Below are positions 46,014-56,920 of a DNA stretch of 64,000 bases, piece after piece (position 1 is the first letter of the stretch; every line of letters starts with the position of its first letter). Below the pieces are notes generated by a model that was not told the DNA's origin, did no database searches, and was given only the letters and a program-made list of their open reading frames with translations. The stretch comes from Bradyrhizobium sp. dw_78 (lineage in GTDB: Bacteria; Pseudomonadota; Alphaproteobacteria; Rhizobiales; Xanthobacteraceae). The stretch covers positions 1,116,001 through 1,180,000 of the forward strand of contig NZ_JAAVUS010000001.1 in assembly GCF_018449525.1 (NCBI RefSeq), read 5' to 3'. Both the position numbers and the translations under genes were made by a program.

Positions 46014-47447
46014 CTAGACTCCTGCCGCTTTTTGCGCCGCGGCGGCGCGATTGCGCGCGATCAGGACCGCAACGGCGCATGAGGCGAGCCGCGTGCGCTC
46101 GGCATCGGCCCGGCTGGTGAGGATGATCGGGATGCGCGCGCCAAGCACGACGCCAGCGGCGTCGGCGCCGGCCAGGAATGTCAATTGCTTCGCCAGCATG
46201 TTGCCGGCCTCGAGATCCGGAACGACCAGGATATCGGCGCGGCCCGCGACCTCGGAGACGATCCCTTTTTCCTTTGCCGCGGCCGGGCTGATCGCGTTGT
46301 CGAACGCCAGCGGACCGTCGACCAGGGCTCCGGTGATCTGGCCTCGATCGGCCATCTTGCAGAGCGCCGCCGCATCGAGCGTGGAGCGGATCTTCGGGTT
46401 GACCGTCTCGACCGCCGACAGCAGCGCCACGCGCGGCAACTGGATTCCCATGACATGGGCGAGGTCGATGGCGTTTTGCACGATGTCGCGCTTCTGATCG
46501 AGGTCGGGCGCGATATTGACGGCGGCGTCGGTGATCAGCAGCGGCCGCGGATATCCGGGCACGTCGATCAGATAGACGTGGCTTAGCCGGCGACCGATGG
46601 ACAATCCGCTGCCGGGCTCCAGCACCGCGTGAAGCAGCTCGTCTGTGTGCAGGGAGCCCTTCATCAGCAGCGCGGCTTCGCCTTTGCGGACGAGACCGAC
46701 CGCTGCGGCCGCCGCTTCATGGGGGGCGGTATCGACCAGCCGGAATGCGGAAATGTCGAGTTTCGCCGTGTTCGCCGCTGCAAGGATCGTCGCCTTCGGG
46801 CCGACGAGGATCGGTTCGATCAGCCCGGCGGAGGCGGCCTCGACCGCGGCGCCGACGGATTCGGGATCGCAAGGATGGGCGATTGCGGTCGGGACGGGTG
46901 GGCCGCTGCCGGCGGTCGCCTCGCCGATCACGGCATGGAATCGTTCGTGGCGGCTGAGGCGGACGCTCGGCAGTTCGATGCGAGGCCGGCGCACTTTTTC
47001 GGTCGGCGCCCGCACATGCGCGGTCCCGGTTACGACCACTTCGCCGCTTTGATTGACGCAGCGACACTCCAGAACCAGATCGCCCTTCTCGGGATGCTTT
47101 TCCTTGACGATAACGCTGGCGGTGATGGTGTCGCCGATATCGACCGGCCGCAGGAAGCGAAGATCCTGGCCCAGATAGATCGTGCCGGGTCCGGGCAATC
47201 TGGTGCCGAGCACGCTGGAGATCAGCCCGGCGCTGAGCATGCCGTGGGCGATGATGCGGTGGAACATGTCGGTCCGCGCATAGGCCGGGTCCATATGGGC
47301 CGGATTGACGTCGCCGGAAACCACCGCGAACAGATCGATGTCCTGCTGGCTGATGGTCTTGGAAAGACTGGCCTGATCGCCGACCGCGACCTCGTCATAG
47401 GTCCGGTTCTCGATGAATTCGCTGGTCGTGGATATTACGGCGTCCAT
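46014..47447 (-). CDS. MaoC-like hydratase fused to phosphate acetyltransferase
   Basis: A 477-residue fusion. The N-terminal 150 residues are a MaoC hot-dog domain with the FAVVSGDVNPAHMDP catalytic Asp/His motif of (R)-specific enoyl-CoA hydratases. From about 165 a phosphate acetyl/butyryltransferase domain follows (VGPKATILAAAN ... NAIDLAHVMGIQLPRVALLS ... GRADILVVPDLEAGNML). Such proteins are annotated as bifunctional enoyl-CoA hydratase / phosphate acetyltransferase. Start at 47447 after GAAGGAG. Links acetyl-P with CoA esters next to PHA synthase. Confidence 0.9.
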   Translation of the reverse strand: MDAVISTTSEFIENRTYDEVAVGDQASLSKTISQQDIDLFAVVSGDVNPAHMDPAYARTDMFHRIIAHGMLSAGLISSVLGTRLPGPGTIYLGQDLRFLRPVDIGDTITASVIVKEKHPEKGDLVLECRCVNQSGEVVVTGTAHVRAPTEKVRRPRIELPSVRLSRHERFHAVIGEATAGSGPPVPTAIAHPCDPESVGAAVEAASAGLIEPILVGPKATILAAANTAKLDISAFRLVDTAPHEAAAAAVGLVRKGEAALLMKGSLHTDELLHAVLEPGSGLSIGRRLSHVYLIDVPGYPRPLLITDAAVNIAPDLDQKRDIVQNAIDLAHVMGIQLPRVALLSAVETVNPKIRSTLDAAALCKMADRGQITGALVDGPLAFDNAISPAAAKEKGIVSEVAGRADILVVPDLEAGNMLAKQLTFLAGADAAGVVLGARIPIILTSRADAERTRLASCAVAVLIARNRAAAAQKAAGV

Positions 47448-47460
47448 ATCGAGCGCTCCT

Positions 47461-49278
47461 TCAGCTTTCCCGGACATAGCTGCCGGGCGCATCACAGACG
47501 GCGGGATAGCCCATCTCCGGAGAGGAGAGCGGTGGCGGCATCACCGGCGCGCCGGAATAACCGGCCAGCCATTTGACCAATTCCGGCCACCAGGACCCCT
47601 CTTGCGGAGCTGCGGCCGACATCCATTCTTCCGGAGCAAGATACAGGCCCCGGCGCGGCCGATGCGCCAAACGGTAATGACGATGGCGGTGGCCGGGTTC
47701 GCTGACGATGCCGGCATTATGCCCGCCCGAGGTGAGGACAAACGTGATGTCGCCATTGTTCAGCAGGTGAATTTTATAGACCGATCGCCACGGCGCGACG
47801 TGATCGGTCTCGGTCCCCACCGCAAACAGCGGCACGTGAATTTCCTGGATCGCGATCGGCCGTCCGTCCACCTGAAAGCGGCCTTCGGCGAGGTCGTTGT
47901 TGAGGAACATCGCGTGCAGATATTGCGAATGCATCCGGTACGGCATCCGGGTCGCGTCCGCGTTCCACGCCATGAGATCGTTGGGGTGGTCGCGCTCGCC
48001 GAGCAGGTAGCTCTTGATCATGCGGGACCAGACCAGATCGTTGGAGCGCAGCATCTGGAACGCGCCCGACATCTGCGTGCTGTCGAGATAACCCTGACGC
48101 CACATCACGTCGTCCAGCAGTGCGAGTTGGCCTTCGTCGGTGAAAAGCTGCAACTCGCCGGCCTCGGTGAAGTCGGTCTGGGCGGCGAGCATCGTGACGG
48201 TCGCAAGGCGGTCGTCGCCCTCGCGGGCCATCGTCGCCGCGGCGATCGACAATAGCGTGCCGCCCAGGCAGTAGCCGCAGGCGTGAATTTTCTCGTCGCC
48301 GCAAATCGCGCGAACCGCGTCGATGGCCGCCATCACCCCGAGCTGGCGGTAGTCGTCAAAGGACATCTCGCGCAGCTCCGGCCCCGGATTTCGCCATGAA
48401 ATGCAAAACACGGTGAAGCCCTGCGACACCAGATAGCGAATGAAGGAGTTTCCCGGCGACAGATCCAGAATATAGTATTTCATGATCCACGCCGGCACGA
48501 CCAGGATCGGCTCGGGACGAACGGTGGGAGTCACCGGCTCATACTGGATCAGCTCCATCAGGTCGTTGCGGAAGACGACCTTTCCCGGCGTCACCGCGAG
48601 GTTCTCTCCGACAGCGAAGCCTTCCACGTCGTCGATAAGGCGTCCGCTCGCGATCCGCCGCATATCCTCGGCGTAATTCATAAATCCCTTGACGAAATTG
48701 CCGCCGGACTGCTGCACGGTGGCGCGCAATACCTCCGGGTTGAGCCAGGGAATATTCGACGGCGAGAAGATGTCGAGAAGCTGTCTGGCGTCGAACGTGA
48801 CGACGTCGCTGTGCGACTTGGTGACGCCCGGAAGTCCGGTGGTCGCTTCCTTCCACCATTCTTCCGTCAACAGGAAGGCCTGCGCGATCGTATTGAAAGG
48901 CGGCTGCGACCAGGCTTCGTCGCGAAAGCGGTGGTCTTCAGGCTCGGGCTGTGTCCAGTCGGCAGCGGACAGCAGGCGCTGCGCTTGCTTGGCGGCCTTG
49001 ACCGCGAGCCCGAGCCGCCGTTCGGGCGCGTCGGCGAGGTGCAGGGACCAGTCGAGATAGGCAAGCATCAATGAAATGGGCGAGAGCGATCCGGTTGCCT
49101 TGGCCTGCCAGGCGTGCAGCAGCCGGTCGAACGACCTGCCATCGGCCATGCCGGCCGGATGGCGGGGCACAGGTCCGAGCGGAACGACGGATCGCGGCGC
49201 CGCGGGGACCAGTTCAGCGTGCTTGTTGCTGTCGGCGGTGGCATCGTGGGGTAGGACAGCGTCACTTGTCTGGAGCAT
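47461..49278 (-). CDS. phaC: Class I polyhydroxyalkanoate synthase
   Basis: A 605-residue polymerase of (R)-3-hydroxyacyl-CoA. The lipase-like box GYCLGGT holds the active cysteine; the catalytic Asp is in VGTETDHVAPW and His in TSGGHNAGIV. The N-terminal PhaC domain is complete. Start at 49278 (MLQTSDAV) after AGGTG, with an alternative ATG seven codons upstream. FixK box 70 nt upstream. Heads the operon phaC - maoC/pta - ackA - fabI. Confidence 0.93.
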   Translation of the reverse strand: MLQTSDAVLPHDATADSNKHAELVPAAPRSVVPLGPVPRHPAGMADGRSFDRLLHAWQAKATGSLSPISLMLAYLDWSLHLADAPERRLGLAVKAAKQAQRLLSAADWTQPEPEDHRFRDEAWSQPPFNTIAQAFLLTEEWWKEATTGLPGVTKSHSDVVTFDARQLLDIFSPSNIPWLNPEVLRATVQQSGGNFVKGFMNYAEDMRRIASGRLIDDVEGFAVGENLAVTPGKVVFRNDLMELIQYEPVTPTVRPEPILVVPAWIMKYYILDLSPGNSFIRYLVSQGFTVFCISWRNPGPELREMSFDDYRQLGVMAAIDAVRAICGDEKIHACGYCLGGTLLSIAAATMAREGDDRLATVTMLAAQTDFTEAGELQLFTDEGQLALLDDVMWRQGYLDSTQMSGAFQMLRSNDLVWSRMIKSYLLGERDHPNDLMAWNADATRMPYRMHSQYLHAMFLNNDLAEGRFQVDGRPIAIQEIHVPLFAVGTETDHVAPWRSVYKIHLLNNGDITFVLTSGGHNAGIVSEPGHRHRHYRLAHRPRRGLYLAPEEWMSAAAPQEGSWWPELVKWLAGYSGAPVMPPPLSSPEMGYPAVCDAPGSYVRES

Positions 49279-49341
49279 GAAATCACCTGGGCGAAGCATC
49301 GGGGCCTTGATGCTCAATAAGCCGGCCGTAGCAGAATCTGC

Positions 49342-49355
49342 TTGATCCTTGTCAA
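49342..49355. promoter_or_regulatory. FixK/FNR box TTGATCCTTGTCAA for phaC operon
   Basis: TTGAT-N4-GTCAA centred 70 nt before the phaC ATG; the same 14 bases as at 34113-34126. Confidence 0.8.
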
Positions 49356-49465
49356 CGAAATAGGGCGGCCAGGTTCGGCACACGCTTGCCGCGATATATC
49401 ACCGGATGATGAAAGTTATTTTCGGCCAATAGCTTGTATTTGACCCTTTGCCAGGACTGCCGTCA

Positions 49466-51865
49466 TCACGTCACCTTGAACAGCCGGAAGGTCACTGATT
49501 TGACCGCGTCGAGGACGAAGGCAAACATGATCGCCGCGCCGAATATCGAGAGCACGACGGCAATCGGCAGCGGCGCCATCAAAATCCCGTTAACGGCAAG
49601 CGACGGGATGATCAGCAGGTCGGCCATCGAGCACAGCACGACGATCGCGCTCGGCCTCGACGACCACAAATGCTCGCGCTCGCGCACGACGTAGAACAGG
49701 GCCTGTCCGCTGAAGACCAGCGTGACCAGCGTCAGGGTTCGCAGCGTATCGATATCGAATTGCAGCCGGTATTTTCCGATCGCCAGCACGCTGACGCAAA
49801 ACGCGAGATCGACGACGCCCATGACCGCGCCCGCCCGTGTCAGCCGGCCGATCCGCCAGCTGTTCGGTCTGGGAGACGGACGCACATTGTCCGTGGTCGA
49901 CGACATCGCAAGGAAATCGCCGGTGACCATCGAGATCACCATCAGCATCGGCGTCAGGATCGCGTGACCCGTGATCACCAGGCCGACAGCCAGAAACAGC
50001 ACCTGGCGGACCTTATGCACGATCGATCGCAGCGTGTAGGTCAGGATGCGCTGGAACGCCACGCGTCCAGCCAATACGGCCGTTCGAATTCCCGAAAGCC
50101 CGGCTTCCGTCAGGACGATGCCGGCAGCCGACTTGGCGACGTCGGTTGCCGTCGACACTGCAATGCCGAATTGCGCCTGCCGGAGTGCGGGCGCGTCGTT
50201 GGCGCCGTCGCCGCACATTCCCACCGTGTTTCCGGCTTTCTGGAACGCCTTGACCAGCGCGTATTTGTCCTCGGGCAGCACCCCGGCGAAGACGGCGAAA
50301 TCATCCGGATTGAGGCGGTCCGGAATCGATCGGGCAGGGGCGATGGGACCGTCGAGCCCGACGGCATGGGCCACCACGGCGGCGGTCGTTGCCGCGTCAC
50401 CCGTCGCCATCACGACGGACACGCCGAGCTGGCGCAGATCGGCGATACAGCCCGCGGAGTCCGCGCGCGGCGGATCGCTGAGCGCCAGTAAGCCGGCGAA
50501 TTTCAAAGACGTGCCGGTGCCGGAAGCAACGCCGAGAACCCGGAAGCCCTGCGTCTCCAATTCGTTCGCCTTTGCTGTAGCTTCGGCCGGGGCCTGCGAA
50601 AGACTCGCGACGATCGCAAAGGCGCCCTTGACGATCCTGAGCGCCGCACCAGCCGAATCCGTCGCCAAGGCCTCTGCCATCTTGGTGGCGGGATCGAACG
50701 GGACGAATTTTGTCAGCTTCGGCGCATCGTCGGCGGAAGCCGCGATCGCGGCCACACGAACCGCCGCGTCGACCGGATCCTGACCGGCGTCGGAACTGGC
50801 CAGCCGCGCCAGCATCAAAAGCTGCGCTTCGTCATGGCCGGGCATCGGGACGATGGCGGAAACGGCCAGTTCGTTGCGCGTCAAGGTCCCGGTCTTGTCC
50901 ACGCAAAGCACGTTCACCGTGGCCGCTTCGTCGACCGCCGACAGGCGCGTGGGCAGAACGCCTTGCCGGGCGAGCAGCCTGGCGCCGATCGCGGTCGCCA
51001 GCGTGAAGGTCGCAGGCAGCGCGACCGGGACGGAGCCGAGCACGGCGACCAGCGCCAGCGGAATGACTTCGGTGATCGGCATATGGATGAAAACGGCATA
51101 GCCGATCAGGCAGGCCGTGATCGCGCCATTGATCGCGGCAAGGTAGATCACGACCCGGAATACGGCTTTCTGCTCGGAACTCGCCACATGCGCCGTGCGC
51201 ACGAGTTCGGCGGTCCGTCCGAACTTTGTCCGTACGCCGGTCGCGGTGACGGTTGCGACGGCCTCGCCCCGCCGCACCAGCGCGCCCGCATAGGTCTCGG
51301 CGCCGCCGGTGGCCTCGATCGGCATCGATTCGCCGGTCAGCATCGAATGATCGAGCAGGACGTTTCCCTCAAGCAGATGGACGTCCGCCGGCACGACGCT
51401 GCCGAGCGTCAGCTTGACGATGTCGCCCGGCACCAGCGCGGTGGCGGGCAGGATCGTCCAGGCGCCGTCGCGGCGAACCGAGGCGTTCAGCGCCAGCCGC
51501 GACTTCAGGGCCGTGATCGTCGCCTGGGCGCGGCCTTCCTGAAACAGCCCGAGCGCCGCGTTGAACACCAGAAGCAGGGCGATGATCGAGGCTTCGATAT
51601 ATTCGCCGAGCACCAGTTGCAGCACGATTGCCGCTTCGAGCAGGCAGGGTACCGGCGCGATGAACTTGCCGAGGATTTGACGCAGCGGATTCCGGTCGGC
51701 GTCCGGGGTGGCATTGGGGCCGAAACGCTGAATCCGCGACGTCGCCTCAACGCTGCTCAATCCGTCGGCGTCATGCGCGTCGCCGACAACCGGACGACCG
51801 GCCGATGAAGGGTCGGCCGCTTCGATATTTGCAGCCTGCTTCGTCACGTCCGGATCCCCCATCAT
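49466..51865 (-). CDS. P3A-type cation (probably proton) transporting ATPase
   Basis: A 799-residue P-type ATPase of the plasma-membrane H+-ATPase kind. A cation-ATPase N-terminal domain (SSVEATSRIQRFGPN) leads to LTGESMPIE, then the helix 4 segment LGSVPVALPATFTLATAIGA and phosphorylation site CVDKTGTLTRNEL, hinge GDGANDAPAL, and C-terminal helices. No metal-binding CPC motif. Would export H+ (or another cation) at the cost of ATP. ATG overlaps the stop of the ABC permease gene, so it belongs to the exporter operon. Confidence 0.88.
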   Translation of the reverse strand: MMGDPDVTKQAANIEAADPSSAGRPVVGDAHDADGLSSVEATSRIQRFGPNATPDADRNPLRQILGKFIAPVPCLLEAAIVLQLVLGEYIEASIIALLLVFNAALGLFQEGRAQATITALKSRLALNASVRRDGAWTILPATALVPGDIVKLTLGSVVPADVHLLEGNVLLDHSMLTGESMPIEATGGAETYAGALVRRGEAVATVTATGVRTKFGRTAELVRTAHVASSEQKAVFRVVIYLAAINGAITACLIGYAVFIHMPITEVIPLALVAVLGSVPVALPATFTLATAIGARLLARQGVLPTRLSAVDEAATVNVLCVDKTGTLTRNELAVSAIVPMPGHDEAQLLMLARLASSDAGQDPVDAAVRVAAIAASADDAPKLTKFVPFDPATKMAEALATDSAGAALRIVKGAFAIVASLSQAPAEATAKANELETQGFRVLGVASGTGTSLKFAGLLALSDPPRADSAGCIADLRQLGVSVVMATGDAATTAAVVAHAVGLDGPIAPARSIPDRLNPDDFAVFAGVLPEDKYALVKAFQKAGNTVGMCGDGANDAPALRQAQFGIAVSTATDVAKSAAGIVLTEAGLSGIRTAVLAGRVAFQRILTYTLRSIVHKVRQVLFLAVGLVITGHAILTPMLMVISMVTGDFLAMSSTTDNVRPSPRPNSWRIGRLTRAGAVMGVVDLAFCVSVLAIGKYRLQFDIDTLRTLTLVTLVFSGQALFYVVREREHLWSSRPSAIVVLCSMADLLIIPSLAVNGILMAPLPIAVVLSIFGAAIMFAFVLDAVKSVTFRLFKVT

Positions 51866-52986
51866 GAGGACTGCGCGACGACGGCTCGAAAGCGCCAGAT
51901 CGACAGGCCGAGAAACCCGGCGCCGATCGTCGCGACCGCGAGGAACTGCGGCCAGACGACATCGATGCCGGCGCCGCGATAAAGGATCGACTGCGCGAAC
52001 GAGACGAAATGCGTCGAGGGGGACGCCTGCATCGCGGTCGCCAGCCACACCGGCATGCTTTCGAGCGGCGTCGCGCTTCCCGATAACTGGTTCATCGGCA
52101 CGGCAATCAGCATATAGAGCAGACCGAGTTGGGGCATCGATTGGGCAACCGTGCCGAGGAAAATGCCGATCGCAGTCGCGAAGAAGAGATAGATGACGAC
52201 GCCGACCATGAACAGGGGGATCGAGCCCGCGATCGGTATTCCGAGAAGCAACCGTACCACCAGATACAGCGAAAGAGCCACGGCAATCGCGATAATGAGC
52301 CCGTTTGCCCAGATCTTGGACATCGCAATCTGGAACGGCGTCAGCGGCATGACAAGAAGGTGATCCATCGTTCCGTGCTCGCGTTCCCGGACGATCGCAG
52401 CGCCGGCCAGGATGATCGCAAGCATGGTGACGTTGTTGATGATGCCCATGACGCTTGTGAACCAGGCGGTATCGACATTCGGGTTGAACGCGATCCGGAT
52501 CGCGAGGTTGACGGGCGGAGGCGGTGAACCCTCCGATCGCGACAGGAAATCCGCAACCTCGGTGTCGATGATCTGCAACGCGTAGCCGGACCCCAGCCCG
52601 GCCTGCACCATGGCCGTCGCATCGACATCGACCTGAAGCGCCGGCTGGCGGCCGCCGAGCACGTCGCGCTCGAAATTGGGAGGAATGTCGATCACGAACG
52701 TATACTGGCCGTTGTTCATGAGGTGGTCGATGTCGTGTTCGCTGATCGGGACCGGAGGCTTGAAGTAGGGCGGCAGGAATGCCCGGGCGATGCGGCGCGA
52801 GAGTTCCGAGTGATCCTCATCGACATAGGCGATCGATGCGTTGTGCAGTTCCTGCGAGTTGCTCTGCGCCTGGCTGATCACCGCCAGCGAGAACGAGTAG
52901 ACGACCAGGCCGAGCAGGACATAATCGCGGATGAAGCTGCGCAGTTCCTTCGTGCCCAGCCAGAAGATGTTCGACAGCGACCACAT
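51862..52986 (-). CDS. ABC-2 type permease (YhhJ-like)
   Basis: A 374-residue permease: one N-terminal helix, a large periplasmic domain, and a C-terminal set of about five helices (from about 180, INNVTMLAIILAGAAIVRERE). ATG at 52986 is 10 nt from AGGAGG; a GTG overlapping the previous stop is too close to it. Homologous to the C-terminal half of the preceding protein. Confidence 0.88.
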   Translation of the reverse strand: MWSLSNIFWLGTKELRSFIRDYVLLGLVVYSFSLAVISQAQSNSQELHNASIAYVDEDHSELSRRIARAFLPPYFKPPVPISEHDIDHLMNNGQYTFVIDIPPNFERDVLGGRQPALQVDVDATAMVQAGLGSGYALQIIDTEVADFLSRSEGSPPPPVNLAIRIAFNPNVDTAWFTSVMGIINNVTMLAIILAGAAIVREREHGTMDHLLVMPLTPFQIAMSKIWANGLIIAIAVALSLYLVVRLLLGIPIAGSIPLFMVGVVIYLFFATAIGIFLGTVAQSMPQLGLLYMLIAVPMNQLSGSATPLESMPVWLATAMQASPSTHFVSFAQSILYRGAGIDVVWPQFLAVATIGAGFLGLSIWRFRAVVAQSS

Positions 52987-52991
52987 CAGCT

Positions 52992-55751
52992 TCACGCCTC
53001 CTGCTTGCGAAGCAGCAGCAGGCTCCCGGCGGTGAGGACCGGGATGAAGACCGCCAGCGCCAGCAGGCTGGTTGCGAGATCGGTAAAGCCGAGGCCCTTG
53101 GTGAAGGTGCCGACGCTGATCGGCCGGAAATAGGTCATGGGAAAGGCGCGTCCGATCAACTGCCCGAATCCGGACAGCGACGATACCGGAGTCAGCATTC
53201 CCGAAAATTGCGACGCCGGCAGGATGGTCAGGATCGCCGTGCCGAACAGCGCCGCGATCTGGGTCCGGCAGAAGGTCGAGATGAACATGCCGTATCCGGT
53301 CGTCGTGATCACGTAGATGATGACGCCGATCAACAGCGTGAGGAAACTTCCCTTGAGAGGCACATCGAACAGGAACAGCGCCATCGCGAACATGATCGTG
53401 AAGTTGATCATGGCGACGCCGACATAGGGAAGCTGCTTGCCGATCAGGAATTCGAGCCGCGTCACCGGCGTTACGTAGAGATTGGTGATCGAGCCGAGCT
53501 CCTTCTCGCGCACGATCGCGAGCGCCATCAGGATCGCCGGGAAAAGCGCCAGCAGCATCGCGATCGTCGACGGCACCATGGCGTAAATGCTGTCGAAATC
53601 CTGATTATATTTGAACCGGATCTCGACGTCCGCGGGCGGGCCTGTCGTCGGCACCGTGGTCTTGACCGCGGGGTCCGCGAGGTAGAGCTGGTGCATGCCC
53701 TGAAGATAGCCGCGGATCGTTTCCGCCCGGAACGGCATCGCCCCGTCGATCCAGGCCGAAGCCCAGGCGGGCCGGCCGCGTTTGATGTTCAAGCCGAAGT
53801 TCGGGGGGATTTCGATGCTGGCCTTGATGTCGCCGGCCTGGAGACGCCGCTCGAGCTCGGCATAATCCGCGAGCGGCGGTTTTTCGGAAAAATAGGGCGA
53901 GCCTCGCAGCTCCTCCAGATAGGCGCGGCTTTCCGGGGTCTGGTCGCGATCGAGCACCGCAAAGGACAGGTTGTTGACATCGGTCGAGATGCCGAAGCCG
54001 AAAACGATCATCAGGAACGCGGTCCCGAACAGCGCGAACATCAGCCGGATCGGATCCCGCGTCAGTTCGAGGCTTTCGCGAATGGTGCAGGCGAGAAGGC
54101 GCTGTGGGCTGAAATAGGACCGGCGCGAGTCCCGACGCTTGTCCGGAGCCAGCAGGGATGCCGGGAGCGGCGGCGCGGGCGGTGGCTGCGAAGCGGAGCC
54201 GGACAGGTTGGTTGCGTGTTCGAGATAGCGGATGAACGCGCTTTCCAGCGTTGGCGCTCCCTGCGCCCTGACCAGCCCTTCGGGCGTGTCGGTGGCAAGG
54301 ACGTGCCCCTCATGCATCAGCGAGAGACGGTCGCACCGGGCGGCCTCGTTCATGAAATGGGTCGAGACGAAGATGGTGACGCCCTGATTCCGCGACAGGT
54401 CGATCAGCAGCGACCAGAACTGGTCGCGCGCCACCGGATCGACGCCGGAGGTCGGCTCATCCAGAATCAGCAGTTGCGGCTTATGGACGATCGCCACGGC
54501 AAGCGACAGCCGCTGCCGGATACCCAGTGGCAATTCGGCGGCGTCATCGTCGATATGAGCCGACAGGCCGCAGGTCTCGACCAGTTCGGCGATCCGCGCT
54601 TTCGCGACGGCGGAGGGCAGATGGAACAGCCGGGCGTGAAGCTCGAGATTTTGCCGCACGGTCAGTTCGCTGTAGAGCGAAAACGACTGCGACATGTAGC
54701 CGACCAGCTTGCGCGTCTCCATGCTGCCGGCGTCGACCGGCTTGCCGAACAGATAGGCCTGTCCGGCGGTCGCCGGCAAAAGGCCTGTCAGCATCTTCAT
54801 GGTCGTGGTCTTGCCCGAGCCGTTGGAGCCGACGAATCCGAAGATCTCGCCGCGGCCGATTTCAAAATTGACGCGGTCGACGGCGGTGAAGTCTCCGAAC
54901 CGGCAGGTCAGGTCTTTCGCCACAATCACCGGCGGCTCGTCGGACACGACGCGCGGAGGCACCGCCGATGTGCTTGCGTCCCTTTTCTCCTTTCCGGGCG
55001 ATCCCGGCATCAGGCTGACGAAGGCATCCTCGATGTTCGACGTTCCGGTCTGCGATTGAAGCTGCTGCGGCGAGCCGGTGGCGAGGATGCTTCCCGCATT
55101 CAGCGCGAGCAGCCAGTCGAACTGCGCGGCCTCTTCCATATAGGCGGTTGCCACCAGCACGCTCATGCCCTCGCGGCGGGCCCGGATGCGGTCGATCAAT
55201 TCCCAGAACTGCCGGCGTGACAGCGGATCGACCCCGGTGGTCGGCTCGTCGAGGATCAAGAGGTCCGGGTCGTGAATGAGCGAGCAGCACAGGCCGAGCT
55301 TCTGGCGCATGCCGCCCGACAATTTCTTCGCCGGCCGGTCCGCGAACGGTGCGAGCGCCGTGCTGTCGAGCAATTCGGCGATGCGCCGCTCACGCTCCTG
55401 GTGCGATTGGCCGAACACCCGCGCGAAGAATTCGATGTTCTCGCGCACGCTGAGATCCGGATAGAGGTTCTTTCCCAGTCCCTGCGGCATGTAGGCGATG
55501 CGCGGACACACCGACGCCCGGTGCGCCGCGTCCGACACGTCGCCGCCGAGGACCGTCACGCCGCCCGACTGGCAGCGGCGCGCGCCGGCGATGATGCCGA
55601 GCAGCGACGATTTTCCGACGCCGTCGGGACCGATCAGCCCGACCATGCAATTGCCGGGAATCTCGATCGTCATCCGGTCGAGGGCTGTGACTTTCCCGTA
55701 GCGCTGCGTGACTTCGCGGAGAGAGGCAAGCGCGGGCGCTTGCCCGGTCAT
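52992..55751 (-). CDS. RbbA-like ABC transporter: two ATPase domains fused to a permease
   Basis: A 919-residue protein (E. coli RbbA 911). The first ATPase domain (to about 235) has [22 protein letters not shown] and [13 protein letters not shown]; the second (about 270-500) [12 protein letters not shown] and [13 protein letters not shown], with its signature degenerate ([11 protein letters not shown]). The C-terminal part (from 560) is an ABC-2 permease. E. coli RbbA was linked to ribosomes; homologues act as exporters with HlyD and YhhJ partners, as here. ATG overlaps the hlyD stop. Confidence 0.9.
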   Translation of the reverse strand: MTGQAPALASLREVTQRYGKVTALDRMTIEIPGNCMVGLIGPDGVGKSSLLGIIAGARRCQSGGVTVLGGDVSDAAHRASVCPRIAYMPQGLGKNLYPDLSVRENIEFFARVFGQSHQERERRIAELLDSTALAPFADRPAKKLSGGMRQKLGLCCSLIHDPDLLILDEPTTGVDPLSRRQFWELIDRIRARREGMSVLVATAYMEEAAQFDWLLALNAGSILATGSPQQLQSQTGTSNIEDAFVSLMPGSPGKEKRDASTSAVPPRVVSDEPPVIVAKDLTCRFGDFTAVDRVNFEIGRGEIFGFVGSNGSGKTTTMKMLTGLLPATAGQAYLFGKPVDAGSMETRKLVGYMSQSFSLYSELTVRQNLELHARLFHLPSAVAKARIAELVETCGLSAHIDDDAAELPLGIRQRLSLAVAIVHKPQLLILDEPTSGVDPVARDQFWSLLIDLSRNQGVTIFVSTHFMNEAARCDRLSLMHEGHVLATDTPEGLVRAQGAPTLESAFIRYLEHATNLSGSASQPPPAPPLPASLLAPDKRRDSRRSYFSPQRLLACTIRESLELTRDPIRLMFALFGTAFLMIVFGFGISTDVNNLSFAVLDRDQTPESRAYLEELRGSPYFSEKPPLADYAELERRLQAGDIKASIEIPPNFGLNIKRGRPAWASAWIDGAMPFRAETIRGYLQGMHQLYLADPAVKTTVPTTGPPADVEIRFKYNQDFDSIYAMVPSTIAMLLALFPAILMALAIVREKELGSITNLYVTPVTRLEFLIGKQLPYVGVAMINFTIMFAMALFLFDVPLKGSFLTLLIGVIIYVITTTGYGMFISTFCRTQIAALFGTAILTILPASQFSGMLTPVSSLSGFGQLIGRAFPMTYFRPISVGTFTKGLGFTDLATSLLALAVFIPVLTAGSLLLLRKQEA

Positions 55752-56860
55752 GGCTCGCCCCGCAAGGCGTCCGGCCAGGCGGTGGCGGGATCCCAGCGGA
55801 CATAGGTCAGGCCCGGCAACCCGCTTCTGATCGCGTCCCGGTGCTCGTGCAGCCGTTCCGGGTCGATCTTGACCCGGATCCGGAACATCAGCTTTTCGCG
55901 CTCGGTCTGGGTTTCAACCGTCTTCGGCGTGAACTGCGCCTGGCTGGCGACGAACGAGACTTTTGCGGGGATAGCGCGATCCGGATAGGCGTCGAGCACG
56001 ATGCGCGCATCCGATCCGATCTTGATTCTGCCGGCCTCCATCGTCGGCAGATAGATGTCCATGTAGACATAGTCGAAATCGAGCATCGTGAAGACCTTGC
56101 CGCCAGCCGGCAGCACCTCGCCGATATTGGCGACCCGGTACTGGATGCGGCCGTCCTTCGGTGCGATCAGGTCGTTGTCGTTGATGTTGACGGTATAGAG
56201 TTGGGCGTCATGTTCGGCCGCCTGCCGCGCATGCTCGTTTTCCTCCACCCTGGCCTTGGCGGCGATCAGCGCGGCATTGGCGGCATCGAGCTGCTGCTTC
56301 CTCTGATCGAACACCTCCTGCGTGGTCCAGCCGTTCTTGAGCAGTTCTTTCGCACGGTCCATCTCCTGCGTGGCGAGGGTCTGCTGGGTCTGCTGCTGTT
56401 CGACATTGGCTGTGGCTTCGGCGATCGCCCGCTCGGCCTGGCGGGTTTGTGACTGAGCCCGTTCCAGCGACTGCTGCAAATCCCGCGTGTCCATGCGCGC
56501 GACCAGCTGTCCCGTCGTCACCATATCTCCGATGTCCACCCGCAATTCGGAAATCCGGCCGGCGAATTTGGTGTCGATGTCGACCTCGTCCGATTCGATC
56601 CGGCCGTTGCCGAACGCGATGCCGTCCGGCAGCCGCGAATGATAATATTTCCACCAATAGGCGCCGCCGCCGCCGGCCGCAGCTACTGCGAGAACAAGCG
56701 CGATGCCGATCCATTTGCGACGATTCCGCACGCGTTTTCCGGCGGGTACAGGCACCGGTAACCGGCTTGGATCATGGCCGGGGCCCGGTTGACTCACTTG
56801 GTCATGAGGCGAAGCGTTGCCGTCCGGCTTCTCCTGCTTCCCGAGCTCCTGCACATCCAC
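55748..56860 (-). CDS. HlyD-family membrane fusion / periplasmic adaptor protein
   Basis: A 370-residue adaptor: cytoplasmic start, one membrane helix (about 52-70), barrel-lipoyl motif [20 protein letters not shown], a long Gln/Ala-rich coiled coil (about 120-220) and second lipoyl half. GTG start after ACGGAG. First gene of the hlyD - rbbA - yhhJ - P-type ATPase operon, with a FixK-like box 67 nt upstream. No outer-membrane channel gene is beside it. Confidence 0.9.
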   Translation of the reverse strand: MDVQELGKQEKPDGNASPHDQVSQPGPGHDPSRLPVPVPAGKRVRNRRKWIGIALVLAVAAAGGGGAYWWKYYHSRLPDGIAFGNGRIESDEVDIDTKFAGRISELRVDIGDMVTTGQLVARMDTRDLQQSLERAQSQTRQAERAIAEATANVEQQQTQQTLATQEMDRAKELLKNGWTTQEVFDQRKQQLDAANAALIAAKARVEENEHARQAAEHDAQLYTVNINDNDLIAPKDGRIQYRVANIGEVLPAGGKVFTMLDFDYVYMDIYLPTMEAGRIKIGSDARIVLDAYPDRAIPAKVSFVASQAQFTPKTVETQTEREKLMFRIRVKIDPERLHEHRDAIRSGLPGLTYVRWDPATAWPDALRGEP

Positions 56861-56920
56861 CGTATTTCTCCGTCAAAACGTAGCGACGAATGAACGTTGC
56901 ACGGTAGCACGACCGGCCTA

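Noticed and set aside
44851..46017. 388-codon open frame on the + strand
   Set aside because: Antisense to ackA.
53208..55220. 670-codon open frame on the + strand
   Set aside because: Antisense to the RbbA-like gene; composition is the Arg/Asp-rich kind produced by reverse reading of high-GC codons.
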